Source of the DNA: Paracoccus contaminans
Lineage (GTDB): Bacteria > Pseudomonadota > Alphaproteobacteria > Rhodobacterales > Rhodobacteraceae
Direction: 5' to 3'
Assembly (NCBI RefSeq): GCF_002105555.1
Contig: NZ_CP020613.1
Location: 29,983-93,982, forward strand
DNA length: 64,000 bases
Position numbers and translations under genes: made by a program. How positions within the stretch are numbered: the first letter of the stretch is position 1; each line of letters begins with the position of its first letter. Below are positions 1-9,251 of the stretch, one piece after another. Under the pieces are notes generated by a model that was not told the DNA's origin, did no database searches, and saw only the letters and a program-made list of their open reading frames with translations.

Positions 1-1
1 C

Positions 2-481
2 GATCCCGCGCAAGGGGTGGTGATGGTGCCCGCCTTCACCGGCCTCGGCGCGCCCTATTGGCGCCCCGATTGCCGCGGCGCGATCTTTGGCCTGACGCGC
101 AACACCGGCCCGGCGGAGCTCGCGCGCGCGGCGCTGGAAAGCGTCGGCCACCAGACCCGCGATCTGCTGGATGCGATGCAGACCGACTGGCAGGGCGCGC
201 ATGATACCGTGCTGCGCGTCGATGGCGGCATGGCGGCCAGCGACTGGACGATGCAGTATCTGGCCGACATCCTCGGCGCCCCGGTGGACCGCCCGCAGGT
301 GACCGAAACCACCGCCCTTGGGGCGGCCTATCTGGCGGGCCTTGGCGCGGGGCTGCTGCCCGCCCCCGAGGTCTTCGCCCGCCAGTGGAACCTCGCCCGG
401 CGCTTTGAGCCGCACATGGACGCGGCCGAACGCGATGCCCGCCATGCGCGCTGGCGCCGGGCAATCGAGGCGACGATCTGA
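2..481 (+). CDS. glpK: Glycerol kinase, C-terminal part (5' end outside window)
   Basis: The frame is open from the first bases and ends at TGA 479-481, so only about the last 159 residues are present. Visible landmarks are the FGGY-family segment [11 protein letters not shown] close to the window edge, [19 protein letters not shown] in the second actin-like domain, and [14 protein letters not shown] near the end. These match glycerol kinase, which phosphorylates glycerol to sn-glycerol 3-phosphate in the cytoplasm. It converges on the abrB-like gene. The 180 bases between the two stops hold no gene. Another FGGY sugar kinase is possible but less likely given the [11 protein letters not shown] motif. 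Confidence 0.9.
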   Translation, partial: DPAQGVVMVPAFTGLGAPYWRPDCRGAIFGLTRNTGPAELARAALESVGHQTRDLLDAMQTDWQGAHDTVLRVDGGMAASDWTMQYLADILGAPVDRPQVTETTALGAAYLAGLGAGLLPAPEVFARQWNLARRFEPHMDAAERDARHARWRRAIEATI

Positions 482-662
482 CCGGCGGCCCCGCCGCAGA
501 TCAGGGCCGCAGGCGGCGCAGGCGCCGGGCCGTGCAGGATACCGCCCTTCAGCCCCGCCGCCGCGCCAAGGCCTGCGCCATCAGTTCGTTGCCAAACGGC
601 CTTTGCGCAGCCCGGCAGGCCGGAGCCGTGCGCGGGACCGCGCCGGGGGCGGGGCGGGCTGT

Positions 663-1676
663 TCAGGAACGCGTCCGCCGCAGGAACAGCGGCACCATGA
701 CGACCAGAACGGCGATCCGCACCAGATGGTGCAGCGCCACATAGGCGGGATCATAGCCCAGCGACAGCCCGATCGCCGCCATCGCCTCGACCCCGCCCGG
801 GGCATAGGCGACCCAGACCTGTCCCAGGGGCAGCCCCGTCAGCCGCGCCACCACCGCCGCGCAGACCAGGCTGAGCGCCGAGGCGATCGCCGCGACGACC
901 ACCGCCGCGCCCAGGTTCCGGGTCAGCGCACGCGCATCCAGCCCGGAAAACCGCGTTCCGATGGTCGTGCCGGTGATCCCGAAGCACAGGAACGACACCC
1001 ACCAGGGCAGCACGCCCCCCGCCAGCCCCGTCCCATGAGCGAGCGCGCTGACACCAAAGCCCCCCAGCAGCCATGCGGCCGGCACGCGGCGGCGCGCCAG
1101 CAGCCAGCCCAGCCCGCCCCCCAGCGCCGCCAGAACGGCCAGGGGCAGCGGATCGGCCGCGCTGCGCGCCAGCGCGGGAACCTCGCCCACGAACAGCCAC
1201 ACCGCCACCGGCAGCACCGAGGCCAGCACCAGCAGGCGCAGGCTCTGGATCGTCAGGACCGATACGGGATCGCCGCCCCCGTCCTCGGCCACGGCCAGCG
1301 CATAGGACATGGTGCCGGGCGAAGAGGCCAGCACCGCCGTTCCCCGATCGCATCCGAAATGGCGCCGCAGGATCCAGGCGCCCGCCCCCATCGTCACCGC
1401 CAGCGACAGCACGAGGCCCGCCAGGCTGACCGCCCAGTGGCCAAGCTGCGCCAGCGCCGCCGGATCGATCCCCGATCCCAGCGACAGGCCGATCCCCAGA
1501 AAGCCCAGGTTGCGCAGCCGCGGATCCATCCGCAGCCGCAGCCCCGCCCAGGCCGCGGCCGAGACAGCGACGCTCGAGCCGATCAGTGGCGCCGCCGGCA
1601 GGCCCGCCTCGCTTGCCAGGCCGGCGCCGGCCAGCCCGATGCAGAGCGCGCGCAGAAGGGCAGGCCCGTCAGCCAT
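663..1676 (-). CDS. AbrB-family integral membrane protein
   Basis: A 337-residue, almost entirely hydrophobic protein with about ten membrane segments. It shows the internal duplication typical of the AbrB/putative ammonia monooxygenase family: the half containing PLIGSSVAVSAAAWAGLRL is echoed by a second half ending in YAPGGVEAMAAIGLSLG. The family is membrane-bound and its transport role is poorly defined. ATG 1676 lies three bases after the tctA stop, so it is the last gene of the tct operon and probably co-translated. Members are often annotated as ammonia monooxygenase, which should not be taken as an enzymatic function. Confidence 0.8.
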   Translation of the reverse strand: MADGPALLRALCIGLAGAGLASEAGLPAAPLIGSSVAVSAAAWAGLRLRMDPRLRNLGFLGIGLSLGSGIDPAALAQLGHWAVSLAGLVLSLAVTMGAGAWILRRHFGCDRGTAVLASSPGTMSYALAVAEDGGGDPVSVLTIQSLRLLVLASVLPVAVWLFVGEVPALARSAADPLPLAVLAALGGGLGWLLARRRVPAAWLLGGFGVSALAHGTGLAGGVLPWWVSFLCFGITGTTIGTRFSGLDARALTRNLGAAVVVAAIASALSLVCAAVVARLTGLPLGQVWVAYAPGGVEAMAAIGLSLGYDPAYVALHHLVRIAVLVVMVPLFLRRTRS

Positions 1677-1679
1677 GCT

Positions 1680-3203
1680 TCACTCGTCCTCGGCCGCCGC
1701 GCGGCCCGGGGCGGCGCGGTTGCGCCGGCCCAGCCAGGCCGGGACCAGCACGATCCCGACCGACAACGCATAGAGGATGACCGACTGCGTCGTCGAGACG
1801 AGGATCGACCAGTCCCCGGCCGAGATCGACAGCGCGCGGCGCAGGTTGTTCTCGAACAATGAGCCGAGCACGAAGCCGAGGATCACCGGCGCCAAGGCAA
1901 GGTCGAGCTTGCTGAGGAACCAGCCCAGCACCCCCAGCGCGATGCACAGGAACAGGTCGAAGCTGCTGCCGACGATGGTATAGATGCCCACGAAGGCCAG
2001 CACCGCGATCAGCGGGATCAGGTAATGCTGCGGGATCGTCAGCATCCGCGCGAACAGCCCCACCAGCGGCAGGTTGATGACCAGAAGGGCGATGTTGCCG
2101 ATATACATCGACGCGATCAGGCCCCAGGCGACCTCGGGGTGCTGGGAAAACAGCAGCGGGCCGGGCGTGACGTTGAACATCATCAGCGCGCCCAGCAGGA
2201 TCGCGGTGGTCCCCGATCCGGGGATGCCCAGCGTCAGCATCGGCACCATCGCCCCGCCGGCCGCGGCGTTGTTGGCGGCCTCGGGGGCGGCAAGGCCGCG
2301 CGGATCGCCATGCCCGAACATCGTGTCGTCCGGCGCCGCGATGCGCTTTTCAACGCCATAGCTGACCGCCGAGGCGACCGAGGCGCCTGTCCCCGGCAGC
2401 ACCCCCACGACAAAGCCGATCAGCGACGAGCGCAGGATCGCCCATTTCGTCGCCAGGATGTCGGACAGCCCGGCGCGCGTGCTGTCCACGGTGATCCGCT
2501 CGGCCTTGCCGGCGGCCACGCTTTCGACCATGTGGAACAGCTCGGCCAGGCCGAACAGGCCGATCACCACGATCAGGAAGTCGATCCCCGCCAGCAGGTC
2601 GGGCACGCCGAAGGTATAGCGGTTGACCCCGGTATTGGCGTCAACCCCGATGGTGGCCAGCATCAGCCCCAGGCAGGCGCCGATCAGCGTCTTGACCGGC
2701 GAGGAGCCGACCAGCGAGGCCAGCGTGGCAAAGGCGAACACCATCAGCGCCACATAGTCGGACGGCTGGAAGCTGACCCCGTATTGCGCCAGCGCCGGCC
2801 CGAACAGCGTCATCAGCACGACCGAGATCGTCCCGCCGATGAAGGACGACCAGGCCGACAGCGACAGCGCCTTGCCCGCCTGCCCCTTCCTGGCCATCGG
2901 AAAGCCGTCAAGCGCCGTCATGACCGCGCCCGCATCCCCCGGCACGTTCAGCAGGATCGACGAGATGCGCCCGCCATATTCGGCGCCGTAATAGATCCCG
3001 GCCAACAGGATCAGCGCCGATTCCGGCGGAAAGCCCATGGAATAGGCGATGGGCAGCAGGATCGCGACCCCGTTGATCGGCCCGATCCCCGGCAGCGCGC
3101 CGATCAGCGTGCCGAAGAACGACCCGAGCAGCACCAGCATCAGGTTGAAGGGCGAGGCGGCGACCCAGAATCCCTGCGCCAGCCCGTCGAAGATGTCGGA
3201 CAT
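1680..3203 (-). CDS. tctA: Tripartite tricarboxylate transporter, large permease TctA
   Basis: A 507-residue protein with about twelve membrane segments, the usual size for TctA. Family signatures include GTLIGALPGIGPINGVAILL near residues 30-50 and GVLPGTGASVASAVSYGVEK near the middle. TctA is the large channel subunit of the tripartite tricarboxylate transporters, which import citrate-like or aromatic carboxylates using a periplasmic binding protein and an ion gradient. Start ATG 3203 has an AGGAG ribosome site. The order tctC-tctB-tctA is the standard one. The substrate cannot be read from the sequence. Confidence 0.92.
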   Translation of the reverse strand: MSDIFDGLAQGFWVAASPFNLMLVLLGSFFGTLIGALPGIGPINGVAILLPIAYSMGFPPESALILLAGIYYGAEYGGRISSILLNVPGDAGAVMTALDGFPMARKGQAGKALSLSAWSSFIGGTISVVLMTLFGPALAQYGVSFQPSDYVALMVFAFATLASLVGSSPVKTLIGACLGLMLATIGVDANTGVNRYTFGVPDLLAGIDFLIVVIGLFGLAELFHMVESVAAGKAERITVDSTRAGLSDILATKWAILRSSLIGFVVGVLPGTGASVASAVSYGVEKRIAAPDDTMFGHGDPRGLAAPEAANNAAAGGAMVPMLTLGIPGSGTTAILLGALMMFNVTPGPLLFSQHPEVAWGLIASMYIGNIALLVINLPLVGLFARMLTIPQHYLIPLIAVLAFVGIYTIVGSSFDLFLCIALGVLGWFLSKLDLALAPVILGFVLGSLFENNLRRALSISAGDWSILVSTTQSVILYALSVGIVLVPAWLGRRNRAAPGRAAAEDE

Positions 3204-3213
3204 CGGTTTCTCC

Positions 3214-3651
3214 TCACAAGCCGGGCAGCGGGCCGGCGGGCAGGTTCAGCTCCAGCAGCCCCGCGCACAGCACGTAGCCCCCCAGCCCCATGCCCAGCCC
3301 GAACGGCACCGCGCCGCGCCAGGCGGCGCCCAGCGAACGCGCGGCCAGCGCGGAAAAGAAAAAGGTGGACAGCACGAAGCCCAGCGGCTGGAACGCCAGC
3401 GCATAGGCCGACAGCAGCGCCAGCATCACCCCCAGCCGCATCCAGCCGGGGCCATCGACGGCAAAGCGGGTCGCGGTCGGGCGCCACATCAGCAGCACCA
3501 GCGCCAGGAACATCACGGCCGCGATCAGCTGCGGCCAGCTTTCCGGGCCGAGCGGGTCATACTGGAACGGGGCCTTGATCGCGGTCAGGGCGATCACGCC
3601 GTAAGCCAGCGTCACCAGCAGCATCAGCGCGGCGAAAACACGGTCAGTCAA
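3214..3651 (-). CDS. tctB: Tripartite tricarboxylate transporter, small permease TctB
   Basis: A 145-residue protein with four predicted membrane helices, matching the small TctB subunit. The chosen start is TTG 3651, preceded by a strong GAGGAGAGGG ribosome-binding stretch; there is no better ATG in frame. It ends 10 bases before tctA. It sits between the binding-protein gene and the large permease as in other tripartite tricarboxylate transporter operons. The small subunits are poorly conserved, so the call depends partly on position. Confidence 0.85.
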   Translation of the reverse strand: MTDRVFAALMLLVTLAYGVIALTAIKAPFQYDPLGPESWPQLIAAVMFLALVLLMWRPTATRFAVDGPGWMRLGVMLALLSAYALAFQPLGFVLSTFFFSALAARSLGAAWRGAVPFGLGMGLGGYVLCAGLLELNLPAGPLPGL

Positions 3652-3682
3652 CTCGCCCTCTCCTCATTTCGGGTGGAACGGT

Positions 3683-3712
3683 GCCCGCCCCGGCGCGGCG
3701 GCCGGGGCGGGC
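3683..3712 (-). promoter_or_regulatory. Intercistronic hairpin after tctC
   Basis: A perfect 12-bp inverted repeat (GCCCGCCCCGGC, loop of 6, then its complement) lies between the tctC stop and the tctB start. There is no T-tract, so full termination is unlikely. In binding-protein-dependent transporters such hairpins commonly protect the 3' end of the binding-protein mRNA and lower expression of the downstream permeases. That role is inferred here. Confidence 0.6.
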
Positions 3713-3723
3713 GGGCGGGCGGA

Positions 3724-4683
3724 TCACCGGGCGATCAGCCCGGCATCCCTGGCCATCGCGGTCAGCGTCGTGATCTGCTCGCGCACCGCGGCGTCAAACG
3801 CCTCGCCGGCCTTGGGCAGCGGGAACAGGCCCTTTTCCTGCTGGACCTTCTGGAACTCGGGCGACTGATAGGCGGCCCGGAACCACTGCACCCACTGGTC
3901 ATAATCGGCGTTGCCCACATCCTTGCCGACATAATAGCCGCGCAGGATCGGCCAGACGGTGTCCACGCCCTGTTCCCTGGCCGTCGGCGTCTGGTCGAAG
4001 GGGGCGGGCAGGCGCTGCTCGGCCATCACGCCCAGGATGCGCACCGAGCCGTCCATATGCGCCGTCATCTCGGCCACATCGCCCGTATAGACCTGGATCG
4101 CACCGCCCAGCAGGCCCGCCATCGCCTCGCCGCCGCCATCGAAGGCGACATAGCGCAGCGCCTTGGGATCGGCCCCCGCCGCCTTGGCGACCAGCGCGGC
4201 CTTCATCCAGTCCTGCGATCCGACGGTTCCGCCCGCGCCCATGACCAGGGCCGCGGGGTCTTTCTTCAGCGCCTCGACCAGATCGCCCAGCGTCTTGAAG
4301 GGGCTGTCGGCCTTGACGATGACGGCGCCGTAATCGACCCCGGCGGCGCCCACCCAGCGCGCGTCATCGACGCTGTACTTGCCGTATTTGCCGACCGCGA
4401 GGTTCAGCAGCGATCCGGTCGAGAAGGCGACGATCGCATTCTGGTCGCCCTTGCGGGCGGCGTTGAAGGCGTTGAAGGCCACCGCACCGATGCCGCCGGG
4501 CATGAAGGTCACCTCCATCGGGCGGGGCATGGCCTTGGCCATGCCCATCTGGGCCACGCGGCAGGTCAGGTCGAACCCGCCGCCGGGCTGGGCGGGGGCC
4601 ACGCATTCGGGTTTGGAGACTTCGGCCATCGCGGTCGTGGCGGCCAGCGACAGGGCGGCGGCCAGGATCAGGGTCGGTTTCAT
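3724..4683 (-). CDS. tctC: Tripartite tricarboxylate transporter, periplasmic binding protein TctC
   Basis: A 319-residue secreted protein. Start ATG 4683 is fixed by an AAGGAGG ribosome site and a clear signal peptide (MKPTLILAAALSLAATTAMA, cleaved near residue 20). The early segment CVAPAQPGGGFDLTCR is the binding-loop region of TctC/Bug proteins, and GAGGTVGSQDWMKAAL belongs to the second lobe. It captures a carboxylate in the periplasm and hands it to TctBA. It is transcribed divergently from the tctDE-type regulators, which probably control it. Confidence 0.9.
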   Translation of the reverse strand: MKPTLILAAALSLAATTAMAEVSKPECVAPAQPGGGFDLTCRVAQMGMAKAMPRPMEVTFMPGGIGAVAFNAFNAARKGDQNAIVAFSTGSLLNLAVGKYGKYSVDDARWVGAAGVDYGAVIVKADSPFKTLGDLVEALKKDPAALVMGAGGTVGSQDWMKAALVAKAAGADPKALRYVAFDGGGEAMAGLLGGAIQVYTGDVAEMTAHMDGSVRILGVMAEQRLPAPFDQTPTAREQGVDTVWPILRGYYVGKDVGNADYDQWVQWFRAAYQSPEFQKVQQEKGLFPLPKAGEAFDAAVREQITTLTAMARDAGLIAR

Positions 4684-4786
4684 GCGGCATCCTCCTTGCG
4701 CATGCGGGCGGCGCTGCTCGCGCCTTGACGCCCCTCTAGCGCCGAAAGCTGTCATCAAGCTATCATATGGCCCGGGGAGAGCGGGT

Positions 4787-5455
4787 TTGCGGATACTGGT
4801 CGTCGAGGATGCGCCCGATGTGGCCGATGCCGTCGCGCGCAGCGGCGCGCGGCTGGGATGGGCGGTTGACTGCGCCCCGACGCTGGCCGACGGCGAGGCG
4901 GCGCTGGCCACCCATGACTATGACCTCGCCATCCTGGATATCGAGCTGCCCGACGGCACGGGCACGCGGCTGCTGGCCGATCTGCGGGCGCGGCGCATCG
5001 CCCTGCCCATCATCATGCTGACCGCGCGTTCCGAGGTGGACAGCCGGATCGCGGCGCTGGATGCCGGGGCGGACGACTATCTGACCAAGCCCTTCGACCT
5101 GGGCGAGCTGGCCGCCCGCGTGCGGTCCCTGACCCGCCGCGCCCAGGGTTCGGCCGAGCCGGTGATTGATTATGGCGGGCTGACGCTTGATCCGGCGCGG
5201 CGCGTGGCACTGATGCGCGGGGCGCCGCTGACGCTGACGCGGCGGGAACTGGCGCTGCTCAAGATCCTGATGGGGCATCGCGGCTGGGTGCTGTCCAAGG
5301 ACCGCATCCTCGAACGGATGTTCGGCTTTGACGACGAGGTCGGCATCAACGCGGTCGAACTTTATGTCACGCGCCTGCGCCGCAAGATCGAGGGCAGCGG
5401 CGTTTCCATCCGCACGCTGCGCGGGCTGGGCTATCAGCTGGTCCTGGATGAGTGA
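4787..5455 (+). CDS. tctD: OmpR-family response regulator (TctD type)
   Basis: A 222-residue two-component response regulator. The receiver has the acidic start RILVVEDAPD, the phospho-acceptor in DLAILDIELPDG, MLTARS, and the conserved lysine in YLTKPFD. The C-terminal winged helix (LTLTRRELALLKIL through TLRGLGYQLV) binds DNA. The start is taken as TTG 4787 after a GGGGAGA ribosome site, since no ATG lies near the expected first residue. It overlaps the sensor gene by 8 bases and faces tctCBA, so the pair most likely switches on the transporter in response to its substrate. Confidence 0.85.
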   Translation: MRILVVEDAPDVADAVARSGARLGWAVDCAPTLADGEAALATHDYDLAILDIELPDGTGTRLLADLRARRIALPIIMLTARSEVDSRIAALDAGADDYLTKPFDLGELAARVRSLTRRAQGSAEPVIDYGGLTLDPARRVALMRGAPLTLTRRELALLKILMGHRGWVLSKDRILERMFGFDDEVGINAVELYVTRLRRKIEGSGVSIRTLRGLGYQLVLDE

Positions 5456-6899
5456 CGGCGCGCCCCGCGGGCCGCGCCGCCCCGCCCGGATGGGCGCGGT
5501 TCCCGCCGCAGCCCGGCCCCGCGGCTGGTCGGATCAGGCCGGCCCCGCGCCCCGCCCGGTGCCGGCCGTGGAAGGGAAGGCCGGGCGGACGGTGTCGTTG
5601 CGGCGGCGGCTGGCGGCGGCACTGGCCCTTGTGCTGGGCCTGGGCGGGGCGGGTGTCGCGGCGGCGGCCTGGATCTATGGCCAGGGGGCTGCGCGGCAGG
5701 CCTATGACACGCTGCTGATCGGGACGGCCCAGCAGATCGCGCAGGCGATCCGCGTCGTCGATGGCGCGGTGAGCGTGGACATTCCGGTCTCGGCCTTCCA
5801 GCTGCTGGCGCTGGCGCCCGATGACCGGGTCTTCTACGCCGTGACCGGCCCGGACGGACGGCTGATCACCGGCGATGACCTGCCCCCCGCCCCCGACGGG
5901 GCGGGCCGGTTCTGGTCCGTCGCGGCCGGGGCCGAGCGCGCCCGTTTCGTGCGCGAGGCGCGCCCGCTGGCCGAGCCGGGCCTGCATGGCGAGGTCACCG
6001 TCATCGTCGGGCAGACCACCCGCGCGCGCGATCTGCTGGCGGCGCGGATCACGCGCAACGCGCTGATCGTGACGGGCCTTGCGGGGGCGGCGGTGGCGGG
6101 GCTGGCGATCATGGCCGCGCGCGCCGCCCTGCGGCCGCTTTCGCGGATCGAGGAGGCGCTGGCGGCCAGGCGCGCCCATGACCAGTCGCCCCTAGCCGTG
6201 GCCGTCCCGACCGAGCTGTCCGGTCTGGTCGCCACGCTGAACGACCAGCGCGCGCGCGTGGACCGCATCCTCAGCAGCCAGCGCAAGATGATCGCCGACG
6301 CATCCCACCAGTTGCGCACCCCCATCGCAGGGCTGCGCGCGCAGGCCGAACTGGCCAGGCAGGAAACCGATCCCGCCCGGCTGGCCGGCATCGTCACCCG
6401 CATCCACGGCGCCGCCGTGGACCTGTCGCGGCTGGCCGACCAGCTGCTCAGCCGTTCGCTGATCATCCACCGCGCCGATGCTGTCTCGCTCGTGCCGCTC
6501 GATCTGCGGGCCGTGGCGCTGGATGCGGCCGAACAGCTGTGCCGCGATCTGCCGCAAGCGGCGGGCGATCTGGTGCTGGACCTGGCCGAGGGGCCGGTCA
6601 GCGTGCGCGGCGATGCGCTGTCGCTGATCGAGGCGGCCAAGAACCTGATACAGAACGCCCTGACCTATGGCCGGCCTGCGGTGACGATCCGGGTGCGCGA
6701 CGCGGCCCCCGACGGGACGGCGGCGCTGGCCGTGGTGGGCCGGGGGACGGGTCCCGACCCCGGACGCCCCGTCCGGGGGACCGGCCTCGGCCTCGGCATC
6801 GCCGATGCGGTCGCCCGCCCCCATGACGGGCGCCTGACCGGCGCGGCTACCGCCGAGGGCTGGCAGGCCGCGCTGCTGCTGCCAGGGGCGGGGCCATGA
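5448..6899 (+). CDS. tctE: Sensor histidine kinase (TctE type) with reduced ATP-binding lid
   Basis: A 483-residue membrane sensor kinase. There is a hydrophobic helix near residues 50-70, a periplasmic domain, a second helix near 205-225, a HAMP-like linker, the H-box IADASHQLRTPIAG with the phospho-acceptor histidine, the N-box AKNLIQNALTYG and a G2 box GTGLGLGIADAV. The first glycine box reads VVGRGTGPDPGRPVRG: the usual aspartate is glycine, and the F-box and lid between the glycine boxes are nearly absent. ATP binding may be weak. ATG 5448 overlaps the end of the regulator gene. Confidence 0.82.
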   Translation: MSDGAPRGPRRPARMGAVPAAARPRGWSDQAGPAPRPVPAVEGKAGRTVSLRRRLAAALALVLGLGGAGVAAAAWIYGQGAARQAYDTLLIGTAQQIAQAIRVVDGAVSVDIPVSAFQLLALAPDDRVFYAVTGPDGRLITGDDLPPAPDGAGRFWSVAAGAERARFVREARPLAEPGLHGEVTVIVGQTTRARDLLAARITRNALIVTGLAGAAVAGLAIMAARAALRPLSRIEEALAARRAHDQSPLAVAVPTELSGLVATLNDQRARVDRILSSQRKMIADASHQLRTPIAGLRAQAELARQETDPARLAGIVTRIHGAAVDLSRLADQLLSRSLIIHRADAVSLVPLDLRAVALDAAEQLCRDLPQAAGDLVLDLAEGPVSVRGDALSLIEAAKNLIQNALTYGRPAVTIRVRDAAPDGTAALAVVGRGTGPDPGRPVRGTGLGLGIADAVARPHDGRLTGAATAEGWQAALLLPGAGP

Positions 6900-7889
6900 T
6901 GCAGGGTCGATCGCCGGCCCGTTCGCGCGGGCGGGCAGCGGTCCGGCGGGCCGCGCTGCTGGCCGCCGGCCTGGCCGCGGGTCTGGCCGCGCTGCTGGCC
7001 GGGGGGCGCATCGCCGGGCCGGGGTCCGGCTGGGCGGTGGCCCGGCCGGCCGCGACGCTCGCGCCCGGCGCCGCCCGCCGGGATCGCGCCCGAGGCCGCC
7101 ATCCGTTACGGCGCGGCGGATGCCGCGACGCATCTGCGGGTCCGCGGCACGGCCGACATCGACAGTTTCGGCCCTGCTCTGGCCGGCTTTGTTGCGCGCC
7201 GCCCCGATATCGCGATCGACTTCGAGCAGTGGAACAGCAACGCCCTTGCCCTGCAGGCGGCGGCGGCCTGCCGGGGCGAGGCGCCGGGCAGCGACCTGAT
7301 CGTCAGTTCGGCCGTCGATCTGCAACTGGCGCTGGTCGATCATGGCTGCGCCCAGCCCTGGCGATCGGAGGTGACGGGCAGGCTCGGCCAAGGGCGGCGC
7401 TGGCGCAACGAGCTGTTCGGGCTGACCAGGGAACCCGCGGCGATCATCTATAACAGGCGGCTGGTGCCCGAGGACCAGGCGCCGCTGTCGCGCTATGCGC
7501 TGCTGGATGCGCTGGCGCGCGATCCGGGGCGCTATCGCGGCAAGGTCGCGACCTATGACATCGGCCGGTCGGGCGTGGGCTATGTGATGGCCTTTTCCGA
7601 CAGCCTCAGATCCTCGACCTTCGGCCGGCTGGTGCAGGCATTCCGCTCGGTCGGGGCCGAGGCCACCTGCTGCTCGGCCGAGATCATCGACGGGGTGGCC
7701 CGCGGGCGCTGGCTGGTCGCCTATAATGTCCTGGGCTCCTACGCCCTCAGGCGGGCAGAGGCCGAACCCGACCTGAGGATCGTGCTGCCGCAGGATTACA
7801 CGCTGCTGCTGGGGCTGGACAGGGAAAAGCGCCGCCGCATGCTGTCCGACTGGACGGCCGGGGCGGCCGAGGCCGAATGGAGCCGGTGA
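6896..7889 (+). pseudogene. Periplasmic binding protein (PgtC-like) next to the two-component system, frameshifted
   Basis: The reading begins at ATG 6896, overlapping the kinase stop, with an arginine-rich N-terminus and a hydrophobic signal-like helix. Around 7060-7095, in a GC-only stretch, the homology jumps to the third frame. It continues from IAPEAAIRYGAADAATHLRV to SDWTAGAAEAEWSR and a TGA at 7887-7889. The downstream part resembles family 1/8 solute-binding proteins such as PgtC, which help a kinase sense its ligand. One extra base explains the break. It could be a real pseudogene or a sequencing error; the rest of the frame is clean. Confidence 0.65.
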
Positions 7890-7974
7890 CGCGGGGCCGG
7901 CCCGCACCCCCGAGTGATCGCGCAGGCAGACGAAAAGATGAGGAAATCCCTTGCGGGAATCGGGAAGGCGGGGC

Positions 7975-7998
7975 ATTCACTTACGGAAGGCAGTGAAT
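7975..7998. promoter_or_regulatory. Inverted repeat upstream of repA, possible RepA operator
   Basis: ATTCACT and AGTGAAT form a perfect 7-bp inverted repeat with a 10-base spacer, about 55-75 bases upstream of the repA ATG. RepA proteins of repABC systems repress their own promoter through inverted repeats in this position. The assignment is by position and symmetry only. Confidence 0.45.
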
Positions 7999-8051
7999 AA
8001 GACGCTGACAGGCGTAACAAACGAATCCGCAGGCGCGGCAACGGGGCAGGA

Positions 8052-9251
8052 ATGGCGCAGAAGACCCGGATCGACAAGCTGGTGGGCGCGCATGCGCAGG
8101 CCCTGTCCGAGCGGCTGCAGGCGCACCGCGCCCAGCTGTTTCCCCCCGACGCCAAGCGGCAATTGCGCAAGTTCACCAGCGGCGAGGTCGCCGATCTGCT
8201 GGGCGTCAAGGACGCCTATCTGCGCAAGCTCGACCTCGACGGCAAGGGCCCCTCGCCCGAGACGCGGGCGGGGGGGCGGCGCTATTACAGCCCGGCGGAA
8301 ATCCAGCAACTGCGCGAACTGCTTGAAAAGGGGGCCAAAACGCCCGGCACCTATCTGCCGGGGCGGCGCGCGGGCGATCATCTGCAGGTGATCACCGTCA
8401 TCAACTTCAAGGGCGGGTCGGGCAAGACGACCACCGCCGCGCATCTGGCGCAGAAACTGGCGCTGGACGGCTATCGGGTGCTGGCGATCGACCTTGATCC
8501 GCAGGCCAGCCTGTCGGCCCTGCACGGGGTGCAGCCCGAATTCGATCTGGACGGCGGCGGCACCATCTATGACGCGATCCGCTATGACGATCCGGTGCCG
8601 CTGAGCGCGGTGGTGCAGCAGACCTATTTCACCAATCTCGACCTGATTCCCGGCAATCTCGAACTGATGGAGTTCGAGCATGACACGCCGCGCGCGCTGA
8701 CCGAACGCTCGGGTAAGTTCTTCTTTACCAGGATCGGCGATGCCTTGGCCGAGGTTCAGGCGGATTACGACGTGGTGGTGATCGACTGTCCGCCGCAGCT
8801 GGGGTTTCTGACCATGTCGGCCCTGTCGGCGGCGACGGCGATCCTGGTCACGGTGCATCCGCAGATGCTGGATGTGATGTCGATGTGCCAGTTCCTGCTG
8901 ATGACCTCGAATCTGCTGGGCGTGGTGGCCGAGGCCGGGGGCGACATGGATTACGACTGGATGCGCTATGTGGTGACGCGCTATGAGCCCGGCGACGGGC
9001 CGCAGAACCAGATGGTCAGCTTCATGCGCTCGATGTTCGGCGATCATGTGCTGAACCATCCGGTGCTGAAATCCACCGCGATTGCCGATGCCGGGATCAC
9101 CAAGCAGACGCTTTACGAGGTGGAGAAATCCTCCTTCACGCGCACTACCTATGAGCGCGCGATCGAGAGCCTGAATGCCGTGAATGGCGAGATCGAGGCG
9201 CTGATCCAGGCCGCCTGGGGCCGCGGCACGGCCGGCAGGGAGGCGGGCTGA
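8052..9251 (+). CDS. repA: RepA, ParA-type partition ATPase of a repABC replicon
   Basis: A 399-residue ParA ATPase with an N-terminal helix-turn-helix region (about residues 35-100, SGEVADLLGVKDAYLRKL), typical of repABC RepA. A deviant Walker A follows (NFKGGSGKTTTAAHLAQKL, near residue 120), then LAIDLDPQASLS and VVVIDCPPQLGFLTMSAL. It drives segregation of the replicon and acts with RepB as transcriptional repressor of the operon. ATG 8052 has a GGCAGGA site. Its TGA overlaps the repB ATG (TGATG), indicating translational coupling. Confidence 0.95.
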   Translation: MAQKTRIDKLVGAHAQALSERLQAHRAQLFPPDAKRQLRKFTSGEVADLLGVKDAYLRKLDLDGKGPSPETRAGGRRYYSPAEIQQLRELLEKGAKTPGTYLPGRRAGDHLQVITVINFKGGSGKTTTAAHLAQKLALDGYRVLAIDLDPQASLSALHGVQPEFDLDGGGTIYDAIRYDDPVPLSAVVQQTYFTNLDLIPGNLELMEFEHDTPRALTERSGKFFFTRIGDALAEVQADYDVVVIDCPPQLGFLTMSALSAATAILVTVHPQMLDVMSMCQFLLMTSNLLGVVAEAGGDMDYDWMRYVVTRYEPGDGPQNQMVSFMRSMFGDHVLNHPVLKSTAIADAGITKQTLYEVEKSSFTRTTYERAIESLNAVNGEIEALIQAAWGRGTAGREAG

